From CAXBNB01 sp040222275 (GTDB taxonomy: Bacteria > Bacteroidota > Bacteroidia > Cytophagales > Cyclobacteriaceae), in the NCBI GenBank assembly GCA_040222275.1, contig JAVKDJ010000048.1, positions 124,001 through 188,000 of the forward strand: a DNA stretch of 64,000 nt. Reading direction: 5' to 3'. This document shows, in pieces, positions 16,588 to 25,286 of this stretch. The position numbers and the translations under genes are program-made. Within the stretch, counting starts at the first letter, position 1. Every line of letters starts with the position of its first letter. The notes beneath the pieces were generated by a model. It had not been told where the DNA came from. It searched no databases and saw nothing but the letters and a program-made list of their open reading frames with translations.

Positions 16588-18051
16588 GTGAAAAAAACAC
16601 TTTCTATCCTCCTAGGCCCCATTTCTTTCGTTTTGGTAATGCTTACAGGCCCGTATGGTGACATGTCACCGGAGGCCCACTCGATTTTGGCATGCACTTT
16701 TTGGGTGGCTATTTGGTGGATTACCGAAGCTATTCCCATTGCGGTTACGTCATTGCTGCCCTTGATTTTATTTCCATTATCTGGAGGTATGGATGTGCAG
16801 AGTACTGCGTCAGCATTTGGTAGCAGAATGATTTTTCTGTACCTGGGAGGGTTTATCATCGCCATAGCCATTGAGAAATGGAATTTGCATAAACGAATAG
16901 CACTCAATGTAATCAGGCTGATTGGCACGGATATGAAAAAGATGGTACTGGGGTTTATGCTGGCCACTGCTTTTTTGTCGATGTGGATATCCAACACGGC
17001 CACTACCGTAATGATGCTTCCCATCGGTATGGCGATCGTGTTTCAACTCAGGGAGGCAGGAAATACCCAGGAAAACCTTATTACTAAGTTTGGCAAGGTG
17101 TTGATGTTGGGAATAGCGTATGCCTCTTCTATTGGTGGTATTTCTACCTTAATCGGAACACCCCCAAACCTGGTGCTGGCAGGGGTGGTAGAAGAGTTTT
17201 ATGGTCAGGATATTGCCTTTGGCAATTGGTTTATGCTGGTTTTTCCGATCAGTATTGTGCTCTTGTTTATTTGCTGGAAATTTTTGGTCACCTTCGCCTT
17301 TCCACTTTCCGATAAGGCGCTGGAAGGGGGCAAGGCTGAGATCAAAAAGCGCATTGCAGAGTTGGGGAAACTGTCTTTCGAGGAGAAGTTGATATTGGTG
17401 GTTTTTTTATCCACTGCTATTATGTGGATCACACGGTCTTTTTTGCTGGAAAAATTGCTGCCGGGAATAGACGATTCTGTGATAGCCATTATTGGTGCCA
17501 CAGTTCTCTTTGTTTTGCCTGGCAAGGCAGGTGGCGAGACAAGGATTTTGGACTGGGAAGATTGTAAGTCGATACCCTGGGGTATCATTCTTTTGTTTGG
17601 TGGTGGGTTGGCCATTGCCGAAGGGTTCAAATCTACCGGCCTGGCCGTATGGATAGGCAATCAAACCACCTTGCTAGATGGTGTCTCCCTTATTTTTTTG
17701 TTACTTATTATAGTGGCCATGGTCAACTTCCTCACGGAAATTACTTCCAACCTGGCTACCACCTCGATGATACTGCCCATTATAGCCCCCGTATCCCAAA
17801 TCATAAATGTGCATCCCTATCTGTTGATGTTTGGGGCGACTATAGCCGCTTCATGTGCTTTTATGTTACCAGTGGCTACACCTCCCAACGCAGTGGTGTT
17901 CGGGTCGGGTTACCTCAGGATTAAAGACATGATGCGGGCAGGCTTTCTGCTCAACATCATATCCATCATCATTATTACAATATACCTCTATTTTGCTTTG
18001 CCTCTGCTATGGGGAATTAACGTTTTCGAATTTCCTGATGCTTTCAGGTAA
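16588..18051 (+). CDS. SLC13 (DASS) family sodium/dicarboxylate symporter
   Basis: A 487-residue polytopic inner-membrane transporter with about eleven hydrophobic helices. The two SNT sodium- and substrate-binding motifs of the DASS family are present: WISNTATTVMMLP (about residues 133-145) and EITSNLATTSMILPI (about 383-397). LIGTPPNLVLAG and ATPPNAVVFGSGY are the matching re-entrant loop regions. Members import succinate, malate, fumarate or sulfate with sodium; exact substrate is uncertain. The start is GTG at 16588, since an in-frame TAA lies four codons upstream and no ATG is near. Convergent with the Fe-S carrier gene. Confidence 0.92.
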   Translation: MKKTLSILLGPISFVLVMLTGPYGDMSPEAHSILACTFWVAIWWITEAIPIAVTSLLPLILFPLSGGMDVQSTASAFGSRMIFLYLGGFIIAIAIEKWNLHKRIALNVIRLIGTDMKKMVLGFMLATAFLSMWISNTATTVMMLPIGMAIVFQLREAGNTQENLITKFGKVLMLGIAYASSIGGISTLIGTPPNLVLAGVVEEFYGQDIAFGNWFMLVFPISIVLLFICWKFLVTFAFPLSDKALEGGKAEIKKRIAELGKLSFEEKLILVVFLSTAIMWITRSFLLEKLLPGIDDSVIAIIGATVLFVLPGKAGGETRILDWEDCKSIPWGIILLFGGGLAIAEGFKSTGLAVWIGNQTTLLDGVSLIFLLLIIVAMVNFLTEITSNLATTSMILPIIAPVSQIINVHPYLLMFGATIAASCAFMLPVATPPNAVVFGSGYLRIKDMMRAGFLLNIISIIIITIYLYFALPLLWGINVFEFPDAFR

Positions 18052-18092
18052 ATCTTACGAGGGAGTATAGCAGGATATGGGATTTCAGGGGT

Positions 18093-18419
18093 TTAAACCG
18101 AAAAGCTTTCGCCGCAACCGCAGGTTCTGGTAGCGTTGGGGTTCACAAATTGAAAACCTTTTCCATTCAATCCATCAGAAAAGTCGAGCGTGGTGCCCAG
18201 GAGATAAAACAGGCTTTTTTTATCGACGATGATTTTCACTCCTTTGTCTTCGAATACATCATCATCATCGGATACTTTGTCATCAAATGAGAGGTCGTAC
18301 ATGAGCCCTGAGCATCCTCCGCCTTTCACAGATACCCTGATATGATGGTCTTCTGAAAAGCCATCCCCATTTTTCAATACCTCAACTCTTTTTTTTGCGC
18401 TATCAGTTACAGAAATCAT
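18093..18419 (-). CDS. A-type iron-sulfur carrier protein (IscA/SufA/ErpA family)
   Basis: A 108-residue HesB-like protein. The three cluster-binding cysteines are present: Cys in GGGCSGLMY (about residue 36) and the C-terminal pair in TRTCGCGESF. The family receives Fe-S clusters from a scaffold and delivers them to apo-proteins. An acidic run SDDDDVFED in the middle is a local elaboration. Other isc/suf genes are not in the window, so the branch (IscA, SufA or ErpA) cannot be fixed. It is divergent from methylmalonyl-CoA epimerase. Confidence 0.93.
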   Translation of the reverse strand: MISVTDSAKKRVEVLKNGDGFSEDHHIRVSVKGGGCSGLMYDLSFDDKVSDDDDVFEDKGVKIIVDKKSLFYLLGTTLDFSDGLNGKGFQFVNPNATRTCGCGESFSV

Positions 18420-18564
18420 ATTTGTTCAGTGCTTTTATTCTATCCTTTTGTCTTCATGAAAGTATTAAAATCTCAAACCCTTCGACAAGAGAAAAAGTTT
18501 CACGATTTTTGCAAAAGTAGTTAATTATTTAGATTAATTATAAATAAAAGGAAGGCATGATCTT

Positions 18565-18972
18565 ATGAAATTGGAACATATCGGCATAGCAGTAAACGAC
18601 CTGGGTGTATCCAATGAGCTTTTTGCCAAACTGCTGGGCAAGGAAAACTACAAAATAGAAAAGGTGAAGTCAGAAGGGGTTCGTACCTCTTTTTTTGATG
18701 TCGGAGAATCAAAGATCGAACTATTGGAGGCAGAGGAAGGCCAGAATGCAATTTCTGGCTTTTTGAAGAAAAGGGGAGAAGGCATCCATCACCTGGCTTT
18801 CGAAGTAGAGGACATCCGTTATGAAATGAAGAGGCTGGCTGGACTGGGATTCGAACTGATACATGAGGAGCCCAAACAAGGTGCTGATAATAAACTGATT
18901 TGTTTTTTGCACCCTAAAACCACCAACGGGGTTTTAATAGAATTGTGCCAGGATATATCCGAAGTGGAATAA
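18565..18972 (+). CDS. mce: Methylmalonyl-CoA epimerase
   Basis: A 135-residue vicinal-oxygen-chelate protein that interconverts (R)- and (S)-methylmalonyl-CoA. It has the usual pair of beta-alpha-beta-beta-beta modules: EHIGIAVNDL with metal-binding His at residue 5, GIHHLAFEVEDI in the second half, and the acidic ligands near KIELLEA and GVLIELCQ. The length matches the family. It works directly before methylmalonyl-CoA mutase, whose genes (mutA, mutB) lie at 24.1-27.4 kb. thiL begins 23 bases after its stop. Confidence 0.95.
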   Translation: MKLEHIGIAVNDLGVSNELFAKLLGKENYKIEKVKSEGVRTSFFDVGESKIELLEAEEGQNAISGFLKKRGEGIHHLAFEVEDIRYEMKRLAGLGFELIHEEPKQGADNKLICFLHPKTTNGVLIELCQDISEVE

Positions 18973-18995
18973 AGTATTTTTAGAAATTAAGGAAC

Positions 18996-20036
18996 ATGAG
19001 TGAAGAGACTAAAGAAAAAAGAACTGAAATAGGTGAGATTGGTGAATTCGGGTTGATAGATAAGCTATGTGCGGACTTTAAACCAGTGAATGAATCTACT
19101 TTGATGGGAGTTGGTGACGATGCGGCGGTTCTTGAGGCATCCGGTCAACTGACGCTGCTGTCCACGGATATGCTGGTGGAAGGCATACATTTTAACCTGT
19201 CGTACATGCCTTTGCAGCACCTGGGCTACAAGGCTGTGGCTGTAAACGTATCGGACATAGCCGCTATGAATGGTGTGCCGAAGCAAATTACTGTGAACCT
19301 GGGCCTGAGCAATAGGTTTTCAGTAGAGGCAGTAGAGTCTATTTATGAGGGGATCAGGTTTGCATGTCAGGACTATAAGATTGATTTGGTAGGTGGGGAC
19401 ACCACTGCTTCGTCTTCAGGATTGATTATTTCTATTTCGATTGTTGGGGAGGCCACCAAGGACAAAGTAGTATATAGAAGTGGGGCCGAGGTAAACGACA
19501 TATTGTGTGTGACGGGTGATTTGGGAGGCGCATTTCTCGGCCTGCAGGTATTGGAGCGCGAAAAGGAAGTGTTTAAGGCCAACCCAGAAATGCAGCCGGA
19601 GTTGGGCCAATTCGAATATTTGATAAGGAGGCAGCTAAAGCCAACCGCAAGGATGGATATAGTATATGAGTTGGCCGAATTAGGGGTTGTTCCTTCGTCG
19701 ATGATAGACGTTTCTGATGGCCTGGTCTCGGAGGTATTCCACCTATGCAAGCAGTCTGATCTTGGTGCTTCTATTTTTGAGGACAAGCTGCCAATAGACC
19801 AGGAAACACATAATGCTGCGATGGAATTTAAGATGGATCCCACGACTTGCGCGCTCAATGGTGGTGAGGATTATGAATTGCTGTTCACGATTGGCCAACA
19901 AGACCATGAGAAGTTGAAAAATGTGGCAGACATTCATATGATCGGATATATGGACAAGAAGGAAAAGGGGAGAAACCTTGTCACAAAGAATGAAAACATA
20001 GTGGTCTTGCAAGCACAGGGCTGGAAGCATTTTTAA
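18996..20036 (+). CDS. thiL: Thiamine-monophosphate kinase
   Basis: ThiL phosphorylates thiamine monophosphate to thiamine diphosphate with ATP. The 346-residue protein shows the family features: GEFGLIDKL at the N-terminus, MGVGDDAAVL (about residues 37-46) with the metal-binding Asp pair, STDMLVEGIHF, VNVSDIAAMNG, LVGGDTTAS, IDVSDGLVSE and NGGEDYELLFT. All acidic metal ligands are in place. The product is the cofactor of the pyruvate dehydrogenase encoded in part at 27.5 kb. Probably cotranscribed with mce and ended by the hairpin at 20071. Confidence 0.96.
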   Translation: MSEETKEKRTEIGEIGEFGLIDKLCADFKPVNESTLMGVGDDAAVLEASGQLTLLSTDMLVEGIHFNLSYMPLQHLGYKAVAVNVSDIAAMNGVPKQITVNLGLSNRFSVEAVESIYEGIRFACQDYKIDLVGGDTTASSSGLIISISIVGEATKDKVVYRSGAEVNDILCVTGDLGGAFLGLQVLEREKEVFKANPEMQPELGQFEYLIRRQLKPTARMDIVYELAELGVVPSSMIDVSDGLVSEVFHLCKQSDLGASIFEDKLPIDQETHNAAMEFKMDPTTCALNGGEDYELLFTIGQQDHEKLKNVADIHMIGYMDKKEKGRNLVTKNENIVVLQAQGWKHF

Positions 20037-20070
20037 ACAATCGTTTCTAAATAATAGTAGGACTAGCAAT

Positions 20071-20098
20071 AAAGGCCAGCCTCTGGCCTTTCTGTTTT
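20071..20098 (+). terminator. Intrinsic terminator after thiL
   Basis: AAAGGCCAG (20071-20079) and CTGGCCTTT (20083-20091) form a perfect 9-bp stem with a 3-base loop, followed by TCTGTTTT. It lies 35 bases after the thiL stop. Confidence 0.8.
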
Positions 20099-20277
20099 CC
20101 CATACGGATCGAGCAAGCCGGAACGCCTTCGAGGGCTAGGATATCAATTTTTTTTGGGTGGATATTCATAAATTTTGTCTCGTAGGTATTATTTAGAATC
20201 ATTCTCCAATCTTTTTGGCTGGGTTTTCTATATTATGTAAAAATTACTATCTAATTTTATACTTATATTCCACTACA

Positions 20278-20706
20278 ATGATAGAAAGTCTCACTATACC
20301 GCGTAATGCTAAGATTTATTTGGATAAACCGTACGTTAAAGTATTTTGGGATCCCACCAGAAAAATATTATTAAGTGTTTGGAAAGGGTTTTCAACCTTT
20401 GACGAAATATCCGCTATCGGACATAGGATTTTGGATGCAGTAGTGTTTGAAAAGGCTACCAAGGTGCTCTATGATGCCCGGGAAATGGAGATTTTGGACA
20501 ATGACTCTGAAAGGTATATCAGCGGGGTGTTCACAAAAGAGATGGTTTCTGCCGGTGTGAAGTACGCTGCGGCGGTATTACCCGAGGATGTATTTGCCAA
20601 ATATTCCATAGACAACATACAGCAATCCATTATACACAACAAAAACGCTTGTGTCAATTACTTTAAATCCTTTCAAAACGCCATGGAATGGCTGGAACAT
20701 AAGTAA
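20278..20706 (+). CDS. Hypothetical cytoplasmic protein, 142 residues
   Basis: I do not recognise this protein with certainty. It starts at ATG 20278 (MIESLTIPRNAKIYLDK); an upstream in-frame extension to 20215 is AT-rich and not protein-like. The pattern VKVFWDPTRKILLSVWKGFSTFDEI followed by a helix and VLYDAREMEIL resembles the STAS/SpoIIAA-like fold seen in many short Bacteroidota proteins, where such domains mediate protein contacts. There is no signal peptide or membrane helix. It stands alone between the thiL terminator and the HtrA protease gene. Confidence 0.65.
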   Translation: MIESLTIPRNAKIYLDKPYVKVFWDPTRKILLSVWKGFSTFDEISAIGHRILDAVVFEKATKVLYDAREMEILDNDSERYISGVFTKEMVSAGVKYAAAVLPEDVFAKYSIDNIQQSIIHNKNACVNYFKSFQNAMEWLEHK

Positions 20707-20839
20707 TACAACCCATTTAACCTTTTTTAACAGCATACCTGCCAACACTTTTTCATTCGGTTCGTAACTTTCACCTGTAAATTGTTGGTGGCTGAATTGA
20801 AATTTCCACCAAGTTTCGAAGGTCTTAATTGGTATTCTT

Positions 20840-22297
20840 ATGAATTTATTGAAATCGATAGTAATCGCGTTGGTAGCGGGCAGTTTGGGTGTATTTGGTA
20901 CACTCAGTTATGTGGAAAGAAATATTCAGGCCGAAGGGATTTTTGCCAGGAATATGAGCGAAGGTCCAATGATCGAAACTGAGCGGCCTATGGCTGTACA
21001 CAACCGTACTGCGACCAGGACGGCAGCAGGAGAAGCTGACGCTGAAGGCTTTGTGCTGGCATCTGAATTGAGCACAGCCAGTGTCGTATTCATCAAAAAT
21101 GTAAGCCACATCAAATACCGCACAGGACATTGGATGGATTGGTTTTTTGAGCCACGGAGTTCCCAGCAGGTGAGTACCGGGTCCGGGGTATTTTATTCCA
21201 AAGACGGCTATATTGTCACCAACAACCATGTAATAGCTGATGCCGATGAAATCGAGGTGATACACAACAAAAGGACCTATAAAGCCACCTTGATTGGAAC
21301 CGACCCTTCCACAGACCTGGCCGTGATCAGGATAGATGGTGGTGACTTCCCTGCCATTCAGCTTGGGAGTTCGGCCGGTGTTAAGGTTGGGGAATGGGCA
21401 CTGGCAGTGGGCAACCCGTTTAACCTTGCTTCTACAGTTACGGCGGGAATCGTTTCTGCCAAAGGAAGGAATATCAACATACTGAGGGATAAGTTTCCCA
21501 TAGAATCGTTTATACAAACCGACGCAGCTATCAATCCGGGAAACAGCGGAGGGGCGCTGGTGAATACTAAAGGAGAGCTGATCGGTATCAATACAGCAAT
21601 TTTATCCAGAACCGGTTCTTATGCCGGGTATGGATTTGCCGTTCCTGTGGACATAGTGAAAAAAGTAGTCAATGACCTCATCAACTATGGGGAAGTCCAG
21701 AAGGTCTTTATAGGTGCAGAATATATTGATATTGATAGCGATATTGCTGCCGAGATGGAAATTGACGGGTTGAATGGGGTCATCGTAACCCATGTACAGG
21801 ATGGATGGGCTTCTGATAAGGCAGGTTTGAAAAAAGGTGACATCATTTTGGCTGCAGATGATGAACTCATAGGGGGAAAGAGCCAGCTGGAAGAGCGCCT
21901 GGGCTACTTGTATCCTGGTGATGAAATGGCCCTGAAAATAAAACGAGGAGATAAAACCCTTATAAAGAACATTGTGCTCACCAATAAAGAAGGCACTACC
22001 GGGGTAATCAAGAAAGAAATATACAGATCAGAATCATTGAAAGTGGTATTTGAAAAATTGCCCAAAGTAGAGCGAGATTTGATCGGAATAAAAGGAGGGG
22101 TGAGGGTAGTTGAAATAGGTTCTGGTTTTTTCAGCAAATTGGACATACCAAAGGACTTTATCATCACAGAAATCAACAATACCCCAATCGATTCTCCAAA
22201 AGAACTGGAAGAAATCTTGGAAAGAATAAGGGGAAGGGTGATCATATCCGGGATAACAAGCAGGGGCAAAAAGGTGTATTACCCATATATGTTTTAA
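20840..22297 (+). CDS. htrA: HtrA/DegP-family serine protease with two PDZ domains
   Basis: A 485-residue periplasmic serine protease/chaperone. An N-terminal signal or anchor segment (LLKSIVIALVAGSLGVFGTLSY) is followed by a trypsin-like domain (about residues 70-270) with an intact triad: His in TNNHVIAD, Asp in STDLAVIRI and Ser in NPGNSGGAL. Two PDZ domains follow, about 285-385 and 400-480, the second less typical. HtrA proteins degrade or refold misfolded envelope proteins. The start is the ATG at 20840. Convergent with dnaA; the hairpin between them faces dnaA. Confidence 0.95.
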   Translation: MNLLKSIVIALVAGSLGVFGTLSYVERNIQAEGIFARNMSEGPMIETERPMAVHNRTATRTAAGEADAEGFVLASELSTASVVFIKNVSHIKYRTGHWMDWFFEPRSSQQVSTGSGVFYSKDGYIVTNNHVIADADEIEVIHNKRTYKATLIGTDPSTDLAVIRIDGGDFPAIQLGSSAGVKVGEWALAVGNPFNLASTVTAGIVSAKGRNINILRDKFPIESFIQTDAAINPGNSGGALVNTKGELIGINTAILSRTGSYAGYGFAVPVDIVKKVVNDLINYGEVQKVFIGAEYIDIDSDIAAEMEIDGLNGVIVTHVQDGWASDKAGLKKGDIILAADDELIGGKSQLEERLGYLYPGDEMALKIKRGDKTLIKNIVLTNKEGTTGVIKKEIYRSESLKVVFEKLPKVERDLIGIKGGVRVVEIGSGFFSKLDIPKDFIITEINNTPIDSPKELEEILERIRGRVIISGITSRGKKVYYPYMF

Positions 22298-22354
22298 AAA
22301 CCAGTGAGGTAACAACCGGGGCGGTTCGGCTTGATTTTCCGGAGATATTAGGCA

Positions 22355-22391
22355 TTAAAAAGCCCGGCATTCCAAAGATTGTCGGGCTTGG
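22355..22391 (-). terminator. Intrinsic terminator after dnaA
   Basis: Read on the minus strand, AAGCCCGAC and GCCGGGCTT (positions 22389-22381 and 22368-22360) form a 9-bp stem with one G-U pair, followed by TTTT. It sits 30 bases after the dnaA stop. On the plus strand the T tract is poor, so the orientation favours dnaA. Confidence 0.75.
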
Positions 22392-22418
22392 TGGTTTTAA
22401 GGTGAATACTCTGGCTTT

Positions 22419-23834
22419 TTATACGGCCTTCATACTAAATTTTTTCTTGAGCTCATTTACAGAAGACCTGAATCGTGCATCTGTATCCAGCATGTCATTA
22501 ACCGACTGCAATGCGTGGATAACAGTACTGTGGTCCCTGCCACCGAAATGACTTCCAATACTTTTTAAAGAGTGGTTGGTATAGTCCTTTGTAAAATACA
22601 TAGCCAACTGACGGGCTATTACGATTTCTTTTTTCCGGGTTTTGGCTTTGAGTTCGTCGGTGGGCACATTGAAGTATTCCGAAACAGTCTTCTGAATGTA
22701 GTCTATTCCTACTTCAGATTCTATGTTCTTTACAATTGACTTGAGCGTTTGTTTGGCCAGTTCAAGATCAATTGGGGTTTTGTTCAAAGACGAATGCGCA
22801 ACAAGTGAAATGAGTACACCCTCCAGTTCTCTGATGTTTGTGTCCACACTATATGCTAGGTATTCCAGTACCTTGTCTTCTATTTGCAGGCCGTCATCCT
22901 GCAATTTTTTCTGAATAATGGCGAGCCTGGTTTCAAAATCAGGCTGTTGCAAATCCGCTGTAAGCCCCCATTTGAAACGGGATACCAAACGCTCCTGCAA
23001 ACCTTTTAACTCCGTAGGAGGGCAATCGGAGGTCATTACTATCTGCTTGCCATTTTGATGCAGGTGGTTGAATATATGGAAGAAAATTTCCTGTGTTTTT
23101 ACCTTGTCCTTAAAAAACTGAACGTCATCGATGATAAGGGCGTCAACGTTCAGGTAAAAGTTCGTAAAGTCCTGGAGGCTGTTGTTCTTCAAAGACTCTA
23201 TAAACTGACTGGCAAATTTTTCAGAAGCCACATAGAGGACAAAACTTTCCTGGTTAGTTTCTTTTATTTTGTTGCCAATGGCTTGGATCAAATGTGTTTT
23301 TCCAAGTCCTACACCGCCATAAATCATTAGTGGGTTAAAAGATGTTACCCCTGGCTTGGTAGCCACCGCATAACCAGCCGACCTGGCCAGTCGGTTGCAA
23401 TCCCCCTCTATATAGGTCTCGAAAGTATTCTCCACATTGAGATTAGAGTCCTGATGTTGGTTTTGTACCTCTGGAAGCGAAAAAGGGCTTTTATATGCCT
23501 CTCTGGTGCCTCCATAGTTTTGTCCAACTTTCGAATGGCTGTTTTTTTGTGCCAAATTTACCGTATATGGCTGATTGGCATGATTTCCATTGTCAACGAT
23601 CACTGAGTACTCCAACTTGCCATTTGGGCCTATTGTGAGTTTAATTGATTCTTTAAGGATGTTGACGTAATTGTCTTCTAACCATTCATAAAAGAATTGT
23701 GTGGGAACCTGAATGGTGAGCACACTGTTTTCGAATTTTATTGGAATAATGGGCCTAAACCACGTTTTAAAGCTTTGTTCAGGGATTTTCCCCTCAATAA
23801 AAGACAAACAGGTATCCCATATTTTGTTATGCAT
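22419..23834 (-). CDS. dnaA: Chromosomal replication initiator protein DnaA
   Basis: A 471-residue DnaA. Domain I (about residues 1-85, starting IWDTCLSFIEGKIPEQSF) binds helicase and regulators. A Gln/Asn-rich linker follows. The AAA+ domain III (about 135-340) has Walker A GGVGLGKTHL and Walker B LIIDDVQF. Domain IV (about 370-471) has the DnaA-box-binding signature GGRDHSTVIHA. It forms ATP-bound filaments on oriC to open the duplex. No dnaN or recF follows and I see no cluster of DnaA boxes near it, so the origin is probably elsewhere. Next to mutA, which is divergent. Confidence 0.97.
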   Translation of the reverse strand: MHNKIWDTCLSFIEGKIPEQSFKTWFRPIIPIKFENSVLTIQVPTQFFYEWLEDNYVNILKESIKLTIGPNGKLEYSVIVDNGNHANQPYTVNLAQKNSHSKVGQNYGGTREAYKSPFSLPEVQNQHQDSNLNVENTFETYIEGDCNRLARSAGYAVATKPGVTSFNPLMIYGGVGLGKTHLIQAIGNKIKETNQESFVLYVASEKFASQFIESLKNNSLQDFTNFYLNVDALIIDDVQFFKDKVKTQEIFFHIFNHLHQNGKQIVMTSDCPPTELKGLQERLVSRFKWGLTADLQQPDFETRLAIIQKKLQDDGLQIEDKVLEYLAYSVDTNIRELEGVLISLVAHSSLNKTPIDLELAKQTLKSIVKNIESEVGIDYIQKTVSEYFNVPTDELKAKTRKKEIVIARQLAMYFTKDYTNHSLKSIGSHFGGRDHSTVIHALQSVNDMLDTDARFRSSVNELKKKFSMKAV

Positions 23835-24117
23835 TTGAGATTGTTAAATTGGTGGTTTAAAATCTTTTTTTGGACGTATTATTCCATAGCGGATATCAAA
23901 ATTGTAGAAAAAATAGATAAGAAAAAAATGATTTTTGCATTGACTTTTTATAATCCATTAAAAAGCCTGCTGACGTCATTTTTTATTTTAAAATTCTTTA
24001 AAAAATGCAATTTGTGGTTTTTGGTGCAATTCGTTTTCCAGCATCAAATGAATCATGTCATGATCACACTTTTGAGGGGCAAAATTGTTATTTTTACCTC
24101 AAAGCAAAAGAACAGAT

Positions 24118-25263
24118 ATGCTGAAAGACGAGTATGGGTTTAATGAATTTGATGAAGTTTCTTTAGAGGCCTGGAAAGCACTGATAGCACGTGAAAACGG
24201 AGAAATATCGGCAGATGATTTTGATTGGAAGGTCAGCTCCGGGGTAGAGGTGTCCCCTTTTCATCATAAGGGTGTGAGGAGCCATCTGGTACGCAACAAT
24301 GCCGATTGGTTGTTTGCTCATACCTATTGCCACCAGCTTGTCTGGGAAGAAAACAACAATAAAGATATTCTTGACAACCTTTTGAATGGTGCTGACGGGG
24401 TTGTCTTAAAGACTGATAATGGGTTCGATTTTGTTAAGGTTCTGGCCGGGGTACATGCCGATAGTTGTCACCTTTGTTTTAGTACGTCGGATGTGTTTGC
24501 ATTTCATCGCAAATATCATGACTGGTTGAGCCAGCAACGCGTGGATATCAGTAAAGTCAATGGTTTGTTGCTGCCTGACATTTCAAAACGAATGAATATT
24601 CATCCTGGAAAAACGGCTCTTAAAAATTATGACCAACTGTTGTCTGGGGAGAAAGGGATAAATGGTGTAAAATCAATACCGGTACACCTCAGTGGTTTAG
24701 ACGTTATGGGACAGCATCCAGAAAGGGAACTGGGGCTTTTGTGTGCCCAAATGGTTGAATGCATAAATGTGCTGACAAGGCTTGGGCATAATATCAATGA
24801 AATAGTAGGCCAAATGTTTTTATACCTACCCCTGGGAGATGTCTTTTTTTTGGAGATATCCAAAATAAAATCCTTGAAGTTGCTTACTGCCCTTGTCTTG
24901 AGTCAATACAATGACCTAAATGGAGGTGTCAGTTTACCGGTATTGGTTGAAGCACAACCTAAGCAGGGCAAAGAAATGATCAGTGGTACCGTTCAGGCGA
25001 TGGCCGCCCAACTTGGTGGAGCCGATTTTATGAGTATCAATAGCAACAGTTCGGACCAATCAGGCAAAAGAATAGCCAGAAACGTGATGAATATTCTAAA
25101 GGAAGAATCCCATTTGGACAAAACCACCAACCCGCTCCAGGGTGCCTATTTTATGGAGGAAATGGTTGATACACTCACCAGAAAAAGTTGGGATGTTTTT
25201 CTAGACATTCAGAAAGCGGGAGGGTATCAGTCCGTGATCGATGAAAAAGGTTTTTTTGAGTAG
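24118..25263 (+). CDS. mutA: Methylmalonyl-CoA mutase small (beta) subunit, short form
   Basis: A 381-residue protein resembling the TIM-barrel part of the non-catalytic small subunit of heterodimeric methylmalonyl-CoA mutase. Matching features are DFDWKVSSGVEVSPFHHK near the N-terminus, QMFLYLPLGDVFFLEISK and NPLQGAYFMEEMVDTLTRKSWDVF at the C-terminus. The C-terminal B12-like domain found in longer MutA proteins (about 600 residues) is absent, and the protein ends just where that domain would start. It pairs with MutB, whose gene begins 23 bases later. I start at ATG 24118; the upstream TTG at 24085 is unlikely. Confidence 0.9.
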   Translation: MLKDEYGFNEFDEVSLEAWKALIARENGEISADDFDWKVSSGVEVSPFHHKGVRSHLVRNNADWLFAHTYCHQLVWEENNNKDILDNLLNGADGVVLKTDNGFDFVKVLAGVHADSCHLCFSTSDVFAFHRKYHDWLSQQRVDISKVNGLLLPDISKRMNIHPGKTALKNYDQLLSGEKGINGVKSIPVHLSGLDVMGQHPERELGLLCAQMVECINVLTRLGHNINEIVGQMFLYLPLGDVFFLEISKIKSLKLLTALVLSQYNDLNGGVSLPVLVEAQPKQGKEMISGTVQAMAAQLGGADFMSINSNSSDQSGKRIARNVMNILKEESHLDKTTNPLQGAYFMEEMVDTLTRKSWDVFLDIQKAGGYQSVIDEKGFFE

Positions 25264-25286
25264 AATTTATTTAATGTGCAAAATTT

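Noticed and set aside
20782..20982. A frame overlapping the start of the HtrA gene
   Set aside because: It overlaps the signal peptide of the protease in another frame and has no protein-like character.
23835..24117. Possible oriC and cobalamin riboswitch between dnaA and mutA
   Set aside because: No cluster of DnaA boxes and no B12-box-like sequence (GCCACTG) or expected structure can be seen in the AT-rich gap.
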